In this document: positions 58,681 through 64,000 of the stretch, piece by piece
Layout of the letters: each line of letters begins with the position of its first letter
Numbering within the stretch: the stretch's first letter is position 1
Assembly: GCA_007449985.2 (NCBI GenBank)
Contig: VIIQ02000555.1
Coordinates: 248,001-312,000 of the forward strand
DNA length: 64,000 bases
From: Desmodesmus armatus
Taxonomy: Eukaryota; Chlorophyta; Chlorophyceae; Sphaeropleales; Scenedesmaceae
Direction of reading: 5' to 3'
Translations under genes and position numbers: made by a program
Notes under the pieces: model-generated
Told to the model about the DNA's origin: nothing
Databases searched by the model: none
What the model saw: only the letters and a program-made list of their open reading frames with translations

Positions 58681-61429
58681 GAACCCGTGCAGCAACTCCT
58701 GAAGTAACATCACCCAATGCCCTCGGCTGGCAGGGACAGGTGGGGTGTGGGGAAATTATAGACATGCATAACTGTCTGAAGCTGAGGTTACGCCAGCCGC
58801 TGGTCAGGCTGACCATAGGCGTACTTTCTCGATCACTCTCTCAACCACACACACGAGATGTCACATCTCTGCATCTGTCACATCTACGGTAGCACACTGC
58901 AGAATGCCAGCTCAGTCGCATGTATCTCTGGCCCGGGGCGTTCAGCAAGCCTGGTGTGGCTGCTGCAGCCCCTCAGCACAGCGTTGTACTGTGCTGTTGT
59001 CATGCGCTCCTCCCCGGAGCGCATCACAGAGCACAGCAAGTGGCCCAGCCGCAGGTGGTGCTGTGGCGCAGTTTCATTTTTGTCAAGCAGCTTATGCTGG
59101 CCCGGCCTTGCTGAGCAGGTGCGCATGCCATGGTACGCTGTGTTGCAGCGAACATCCTGTATCAGGCACCCTGCAAGTGCAGCCCTGGAGGCTGTTGGCT
59201 GTTGCTGGCAGCACTGCTGCGGTGTCTTTCCATGCCTTGCGTCTGGCCGGGAGAACCACCTGTTCCCCTTGCACCCTTGGGCCTGAACAGCGGGGAAACT
59301 GCAGCCGGCTGAAGCCAACAACTTGTCAAGCCTTGCCCAGCCTGGCGCCAGGCCGGCCGGCCGCCACCTGGTGAGCTCGCAGCGCAGGCATAAGGTTGGT
59401 GTGTCAACAGGTGCGGCACCTGTCACTGTGCTGATACTGCAGGGAAAGCGCAGCACTGCCAGTCGGCGGATTGGGACGGGCCCGTCCCCGGGGTGTGTGG
59501 TGCCATGCGTAGGGCGCAGTAGCTTGCAGGACCTGGCACAGTGAAGCAGCGGTCAAGTGACCCAGGCGTGCTGACAGGTGACCCACACAGACCCATGTCT
59601 CACTCGCAGTTGCGCCACCCTCTGGCCAGGCGTCCCGAAGCAAGGAGCTCTTGGTTTAGCATGAGTCCTGCATACCTCTTGTATTGCATGCCAGCTAGCA
59701 GTGCTAGCTTTATGTGCTGCATCGGCTGCAGCTCGGCCTGTGCGGCATCTGCATGTGGTCAGCATGAACTTTGTTGGACCAACCTGTGCTGGACCTGTGA
59801 GCATGGGGGTGGTGTACACTGGTGCGCGCATCACTGGCAAAAGTATGTGAGCTTGGCTTGCTGGTTGTGTGCACACCGGAGGGATTTGGGTCCACGAAAG
59901 TAAAAGTGGAAGTAATCATGTACGGCCTACAAGGCAGATATATAGTTACGGATCCCAGTAAAAGGTCATCTAGCAGTTTTTGGGGCAGTTTTTGGATCCC
60001 CATATCTCAGCAAGCACGGGCGCGCGAGGCTTGCAACTCCGTGTGCGTTATAAGGACATAAAAGTACCAAGAGACTTTTCAATTCAGCCACTATGCAAGC
60101 TTGAGCTGCAAATGCGTTTTGAGATGTCAACATGTGCATGTTCTTCCCAATGCACAAAGGCTTGAAAAATTCGTTTTCAACGTCATTAACTTACAGAAAC
60201 GACTGGACGGTCACACAGCAGCAAAGACAGTGCATACCGGAGGACACAAATTGAAAAAAACTCTGCTAAATTCACACAATTCCGTGATCGGGCTGAAACT
60301 GAAGCAGTACATTTCTGTACTGTGTGTACACGTTTAAGTGCAATCTCAAGTGGTGCAGGCGAGCAGGTGAGGCACTTGTCCTGACCAGTTACAAATGACA
60401 CTTCGGCGCTCGATACACATCCATATGAATCAAACGTGTCCTACAAAGTACGTTTGCATCGCAAAACGGAAAGATCGGGTCTCCAAGACTCACTTACACC
60501 AAGCTGCGCGCCATCGTTTAAAGCAACATGCAAGGCACTTCGCTAGGGACAGTCAGTATAGCACTGATCTTTCTTAGCTTTGTTTTCGGTTTCAATGGGA
60601 GCTGTCACGAGGAGCAGGCGTGCTGCTGACGTTGAAGCACCAGCAGACAGCACAACAACAGATGGACCACCAGCAGCAGCACCTGCTGCACCTCACCGGT
60701 CTCCTGGCGTCATTGAATGTGCTTCTCCGTAGAAGCTCACCATCAACAAACACAGCACACTCACATTACAGCATACGCACACTACAGCACATTCACATTA
60801 CCTGTTGATCAACACCACTAGACAGCAAGGCAGCCAGGGGGGGGGGAGCAGGAAGCACAGGAGCTTTCAGGTGCAGCAACTGCACACAAATGACAATTGT
60901 ACAGCAGGATGCCGGAAAAACCCACGAGTGAATAAAAATGAACAGGAGGGGACCACTGGGATCCGTCGCCGTCCCTGGTTACTATTTAGTAAGTGCCAGA
61001 GCACCAGCAGACCATGTGCTGTTTGCTTGCTGCACACGTGCTGGCTCACTCAGCTGTCGCGCCTATGTCTCACTTTGACACAGCTGACAGGTACGGCGAT
61101 GACATGGAGTTACGCTGTGTGTGCTGTCGGCTCGTCACAGAGGCGCCTCAAGTGGGAGGCAGAGGGGCCAAAGCTTGAGGGCGCTGGAGAACAGCTGGTG
61201 ACACCTCACTGTGGCATCTTCATTGGTGGCATTTTCATCTGACTGTGTTACGGCCTGTCATTATGGGCACAGGCCTATGTACATCATGAACCTGGTGGAC
61301 TCCATCACGGTGATGGTGTGGCAGCTGCCCCCCCCCCCCCCCAGCTGGTGATATGTGATCAAGTTTGTCAACCGACCACTCAGCCAAACGTGACCAGCAT
61401 GCAACCAGGGTCCTGTTGCCATTCGCCAT
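58681..61429. other. spacer between the inverted repeats
   Basis: No exon could be supported. Part of it (about 59880-60600) looks richer in A and T than the surroundings and carries no recognisable gene. A G run (60838-60848) and a C run (about 61329-61342) are present. Open frames at 58858-59540 lack recognisable motifs. Confidence 0.5.
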
Positions 61430-61690
61430 GACCACCCTCAAGGCGTGGCTGGATGGCTGCCTGCATGCATGCCAATTGCCTCTTCAGCGAGAAGGGAGGA
61501 CCCAATGCATCCACCAAGCAGGCTGCATGCAGCCTGCGCTGCCTGATGATACTTTGACACATTCCTTGTTTGAATGAACTGGGCACACGCCATGCTCGGA
61601 GTCAGCAGGCTATGCACTGGTTGCCACCACTGTTGTTCACAATGATATCATGCAAGTGCAGTGATCACCAATCAAACAACCCTGTCACAG
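61430..61690. repeat. diverged inner extension of the right arm
   Basis: Counterpart of 58397-58680 in inverted orientation. A frame reading ALPDDTLTHSLFE, stop, TGHTP here looks like a decayed coding sequence, possibly from a retroelement. This is a weak resemblance only. Confidence 0.55.
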
Positions 61691-62513
61691 TGTGCTGGGC
61701 GAGTGGGCGCGACCTTGGGGTCGCCGTTCACCCAGACCACCCCCTCCTGCATGCATGCTGATGACCTCTTTGGGAAATGGGGCTGTGAGGGTATGGCCCA
61801 GTGCAATAGGTCCCAACAAGGCTGCAATGAAGCCTGTGCTGCACAGGCAGGAACACTGAGCCAACATCTGCCCTGCCATCTGCCCTGCCTCCTGCTGAAG
61901 TCAGTCAGAGGGGCCGTGTGCATAGCCGTGGACAACCTCAACGTGCCGCAGGCATCCCACAGTGAAGCGCACATCAAAGTGGTGCGGACCTTCACATGCC
62001 ATGTCACTCAGGTTTGGGTTCCAAGGATTTAGCACAGCATAAAGAGGCCAACCCTCGACCCTTTCGACACTCTCTCCCATCCTCAACTACTCACTGCCTT
62101 GTTGTGTTGCTTTGTAGCCATGCCATTCTGTCCGCTGTTGCTTTGTTGCCAAGCTTCCGACCCGCTTCTTCCTTCCTGTGCAACCTGCCAATGCAATCCC
62201 AGCAATTCCGTAGCTAAGTAGGGCCAAAAGCAGCTCAGTCATGCCGTCCCCGTCCACAGGCCTTCATGGAGCCATGTCAGGATTCTCCCCCAAGCTGGAC
62301 GCTGGAGGCAGCCCGCAGCCCCGACACCACTCAGAAGGATCTACATGTTGTTTTGCAGGTGGCAGGCGCGCCGGAGCTGACACTCTCGCCCTTGCTCCCC
62401 GATGTCCAGCTCCCCATCCCTCCCGTGCCGCAGGACTCTTCTGCCAATTGGTTGCAGTCTCCAATCCTTTGACGCAAGCTACGGCTCTCCACCCTGCCCT
62501 CCCGGGCCTCTCC
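61691..62513. repeat. right arm of an 823-bp inverted repeat
   Basis: Reverse complement of 57574-58396, identical as read. The border at 62513 is abrupt: beyond it the two sides are unrelated. No target-site duplication is visible at the outer ends. Confidence 0.9.
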
Positions 62514-64000
62514 GACGTGCCTTCCGCGGAGCTCCTCATACGGGTCAGTCTGTTTCTGGGCGCTCATGCTGCTTTTTATGCAAACGGACCGGGGTCTACT
62601 TTGGTACACGCAAGCCAGCAAGCTTCTGGTGGGCAGGCAACACGGGCTCCAACACTGCAGCAGTGGAGTAGAAGGCCTCAGCGTTTTGGTGGGCATCCAG
62701 CAGGGAACTCCGGCATCACACCCCCTAGTGAAGTCTGGCATCTACACCTAGGCATCCTCAGCACAAGGCAGGGCAGCAGGCTGCACTGGCCACAGCTCTG
62801 GAAGGAAGACTGTCAGCAGTTGCTGGGACAGCTAGGACTTGGGGAAGGGAAGCTGGGCTGCCGCTCTGTACGTCATGCCAGCAGGCGACTCCGATACCCG
62901 CTCCTGGAAGAAGCCCCTTGCTACCACCAACCGACCCTTGGTCGAGATGTGACAAAGCTGCGGTCAACTCGGACACATACCGCTCCTGTAGCAAAGGTTC
63001 GCATGTGACGGTGCTTGCTACAGCATAGGTTGTTTTGGCTTTTCAAGCTGTCTGTCGGTGCTTTAAGACCAGTGGTTGCCCCAGCTGATGTACTGCTAGT
63101 GCCATAGCAGTGTTGCAGGCTGGTTTAGGAACAGCAGTAGGGTTGGTAGTCGGGGTTCTGTGCTGCTGTGAAGCGCTGCAGAAAGCCATCAGGCCACTGC
63201 CCCATGCCTCTGCCACCGTCAAGGGCCTGAGTGCCCCCCCGCTGGCGCGGCTGGACGTAGTGCGTCTTCTCACCAGGGCTGGTCGACTATCGACTTACGC
63301 CTGTCGGAACACAGGGTGGGTGGTTTGACAACCACGCAAGTGTGTCGTTGTGTAGCTCACTGTTTATGATTACAACCGTGCAAGGGCTTGTAACCCAGTC
63401 ATAAGAACTTGGTGTCTTAAGGTGTCCAGGTCCATCATGGTTCATATTGGGATGATAGCACTGGCAGCAAAGGTCTGGCATGCATGGGAAGGGGTGGTGG
63501 GTCTTGTGTCCTGCCCTGCCCTGTTGTCACTGCGCACAGGGCTTCCATTGAGGTGCTGAGCTGAAATGGAAGCCTCCTGCTGGCGCAAGGTTATATTTAC
63601 TTCAGTGCAGCGCAAGCCAGTATGCTCTTCCTACCCACCAACACCCTGTTGTCAGCAGCAAGTCCTCCTTCCTTTCAGCACACACCCTGCTCGTTTCAGT
63701 GTTACCCTGGGGCTGGCAAGTACAGTAAGCAATGGTGCTATGATAGCCTTCTGTTGTCAATTCCATTCTGTTGTCAGTTGCAGCTGCAGCACCCATCACT
63801 TGTGCGCAAGGGCTTATGTGTTCCTGTTTGCAACTGCACATGGTTTTTACCGCCAGGATCAGCAAAGGGGATTGCAACAGGGGAGGGATAGCATGTTCTG
63901 GGCTTCCTTGTGTCTGTTTTCTGGTCTGCAGGCGCTCTGTTGTCTTGTGATCTCTGTTTGGCCTGGGACCAACATGCCTCCCGGCAGTCTCCCAACCGTC
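62514..64000. other. right end of the window, no gene recognised
   Basis: A frame of 255 codons starts inside the right arm (62241) and continues to 63008, but codon content and motifs do not support a real protein. The rest shows nothing I can name. A gene could continue beyond the window. Confidence 0.45.

Noticed and set aside
57574..62513. Reading the inverted repeat as one 4.9-kb transposon with 823-bp terminal repeats
   Set aside because: No target-site duplication is seen at the outer ends, no transposase is found in the spacer, and homology continues inward with lower identity, which fits duplication plus conversion better.
62241..63008. 255-codon open frame as a protein gene
   Set aside because: It starts within the repeat arm, has no recognisable motif, and shifts character at the arm border; likely a chance frame.

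Overview
The window is nuclear DNA of a photosynthetic eukaryote, most likely a green alga (Chlorophyta). The genes are rich in introns with GT...AG borders, often gtgag donors and tgcag acceptors. Coding regions carry many CAG/CTG-encoded Gln, Ala and Ser tracts. The gene set is plant-type: a light-harvesting protein, plastid-type threonine deaminase, C2-phospholipase D, RR-type tandem CCCH zinc fingers and a NACK-type kinesin. I cannot name the species. Exon models were built by hand from reading-frame continuity, splice-site phase and family conservation; in every multi-exon model all junction phases close.

Layout. 15-69: last exon of an unidentified + strand gene. 1152-8402 (+): kinesin-7 of the NACK type, 15 exons. 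9275-14448 (-): threonine deaminase, 12 exons, tail-to-tail with the kinesin. 14879-21767 (+): nuclear protein with a Tudor-like region, a TFIIS central domain and a SPOC domain, sharing a 430-bp divergent intergenic region with threonine deaminase. 22561-23413 (+): 98-residue LEA_5/KGG-type hydrophilin. 23986-27511 (-): glutaredoxin-DEP-DUF547 fusion. 27884-37827 (+): C2-phospholipase D, 23 exons, diverging from the fusion gene across 372 bp. 41605-44452 and 47880-51050 (both +): two paralogous tandem CCCH zinc-finger genes. 54011-56396 (+): a light-harvesting chlorophyll a/b protein of photosystem I type.

The left 38 kb is gene-dense. The right 26 kb is looser and repeat-rich. It holds a 577-bp pogo/Tc1-like MITE (52888-53464), a 172-bp non-coding segment duplicated without indels (40843 and 48269), tandem duplications between the two zinc-finger genes, and an 823-bp inverted repeat (57574-58396 against 61691-62513) that reads as identical and lies next to a more diverged extension of the same repeat.

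The genes do not form a single pathway. Several are regulatory or stress-linked: phospholipase D signalling, RNA-binding zinc fingers, a desiccation-type hydrophilin, and a redox fusion protein. The most unusual items are the six-fold RRxS repeat array in one zinc-finger paralog, the apparent one-base slip that lengthens the other, the identical inverted repeat, and the duplicated intron segment.
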